From Clostridia bacterium (GTDB lineage: Bacteria; Bacillota_A; Clostridia; Christensenellales; UBA1242): a DNA stretch of 21,524 bases. Within the stretch, counting starts at the first letter, position 1. Each line of letters begins with the position of its first letter. Shown here piece by piece: positions 21,083 through 21,524 of the stretch. The DNA is taken from positions 1-21,524 of the forward strand of contig JAQVQJ010000006.1 of NCBI GenBank assembly GCA_028701635.1, in the 5' to 3' direction. Below the pieces are notes generated by a model, which was not told the origin of the DNA, ran no database searches, and was given only the letters and a program-made list of their open reading frames with translations. The position numbers and the translations under genes were made by a program.

Positions 21083-21276
21083 AGTTTTTTCATAAACTTA
21101 TCAATTCTACCACTAGTATCAATCATCTTTTGTTTTCCAGTGAAGAAAGGGTGGCATTTATTACAAATATCAACTTTCATTACTTTACCTTCATAGGTTG
21201 TACTTGTATTGAATGTGTTTCCACAAGCACAAGTAACTGTAACTTCATGATAATCTGGATGAATATTTTCTTTCAT
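21073..21276 (-). CDS. rpmE: 50S ribosomal protein L31 (bL31, zinc-binding type)
   Basis: L31 bridges the large subunit to the small-subunit head. The 67 residues start [22 protein letters not shown], the family N-terminus, and carry the zinc ligands C16, C18, C38 and C41 ([13 protein letters not shown]), so this is the C+ rather than the zinc-free YtiA type. ATG 21276 has AAGGAG about 6 nt upstream; an ATG at 21333 lies upstream of the promoter. The last codons and stop are inside the arm of structured repeat copy D. The order pnp, rpmE, DUF1385-prmC, prfA recalls clostridial rpmE-prmC-prfA clusters. Confidence 0.97.
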   Translation of the reverse strand: MKENIHPDYHEVTVTCACGNTFNTSTTYEGKVMKVDICNKCHPFFTGKQKMIDTSGRIDKFMKKLNK

Positions 21277-21292
21277 ACTTAACTCCTTTTTT

Positions 21293-21321
21293 ATTCTATA
21301 TATCTTATAACTTTTTGTCAA
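21293..21321 (-). promoter_or_regulatory. rpmE promoter
   Basis: -35 TTGACA (21321-21316), 17-nt spacer, -10 TAGAAT (21298-21293), followed by AAGGAG. The -35 overlaps the arm of a small palindrome AAGTGGcacgCCACTT (21320-21335), which is followed by TTTTATATTT on the plus strand. Confidence 0.88.
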
Positions 21322-21363
21322 GTGGCACGCCACTTTTATATTTAATTCTTAAAGCTACTAATA

Positions 21364-21524
21364 TTATTTCTTTGCTATAAGTTTTAAATCAACCCTGCCT
21401 TTATCATCAACTTTTAAAACTTCAACTTCAACTTCATCTCCAACCTTGACTACATCTTCAACTTTCTCCACCCTTTGTGTAGATAGTTTTGATATATGAA
21501 CCATACCATCTTTATTTGGTGCTA
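21364..21524 (-). CDS. pnp: Polyribonucleotide nucleotidyltransferase, C-terminal S1 domain (5' end outside the window)
   Basis: PNPase is a phosphorolytic 3'-5' exoribonuclease. Only the last 53 residues are present: [27 protein letters not shown], then [23 protein letters not shown] and TAA. This is the PNPase form of the S1 domain ([12 protein letters not shown]...VGD.V.VKV..ID..GR..LS). Other S1 proteins are possible, but the HISKLS..RV..VEDVV wording and the end of the protein at this point favour PNPase. Confidence 0.88.
   Translation of the reverse strand, partial: APNKDGMVHISKLSTQRVEKVEDVVKVGDEVEVEVLKVDDKGRVDLKLIAKK

Noticed and set aside
21320..21335. Terminator for pnp at AAGTGGcacgCCACTT
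   Set aside because: On the minus strand no T tract follows; the right part is the rpmE -35 element. It only looks terminator-like on the plus strand, where no gene ends.
1..21524. Alternative genetic code with TGA as tryptophan
   Set aside because: comEC ends at TGA at the expected place before holA, and tryptophans in conserved proteins are TGG.

Overview
The window is an AT-rich, densely packed bacterial chromosome segment using the standard bacterial stop codons (TGA, TAA and TAG all end recognisable genes, e.g. comEC ends in TGA). The gene content and order suggest an uncultured low-GC Bacillota, probably a clostridial or related gut-type lineage: secG-rnr-smpB-ssrA, a small ORF ahead of recO, rplM-rpsI, and a pnp / rpmE / DUF1385-prmC / prfA block. 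No rRNA, tRNA, CRISPR array, prophage or recognisable transposase gene was found. Species cannot be named from the sequence.

Layout. 1-1750: the 3' part of a P-loop nucleoside (uridine-type) kinase gene converges on and overlaps recO, which is preceded by a 64-codon ORF. 2037-3400: truA, then a gene-poor stretch with palindromic repeats and a terminator, then the 3' remnant of a DnaQ-like exonuclease gene. 3411-3780: three tandem copies of a structured repeat; the last lies over the end of rpsI. 3769-4807: the rplM-rpsI operon with a long leader. 4867-7992: a small membrane protein, divergent from an XRE regulator, comEC (membrane part only) and holA. 7994-11317: a patatin phospholipase, a membrane-anchored acidic coiled-coil protein, and a small gene interrupted by an in-frame TAA. 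11470-15624: the trans-translation and RNA decay cluster ssrA, smpB, a small membrane protein, rnr and secG (all on the minus strand), with another small membrane protein upstream. 15765-17466: two orphan genes. 17556-21524: prfA, a DUF1385-PrmC fusion, an orphan on the plus strand, a fourth copy of the structured repeat, rpmE and the end of pnp.

How they work together. Most genes serve translation: L13, S9 and L31, TruA tRNA modification, RF1 and the methyltransferase that modifies its GGQ loop, and tmRNA-SmpB with RNase R for ribosome rescue and decay. HolA and RecO serve replication and repair; SecG serves secretion.

Two patterns go beyond ordinary annotation. First, about 90-nt conserved cores sit between long inverted arms that differ completely at each locus but stay self-complementary and run across the stop codons of rpsI and rpmE. 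This looks like either a structured RNA or a mobile element that targets terminator hairpins. Second, at least seven genes have a promoter -10 hexamer ending exactly 6 nt before the start codon, often as an extended TGn form and without a Shine-Dalgarno sequence. This predicts that they are transcribed as leaderless mRNAs, alongside other genes here with normal AGGAGG-type sites.
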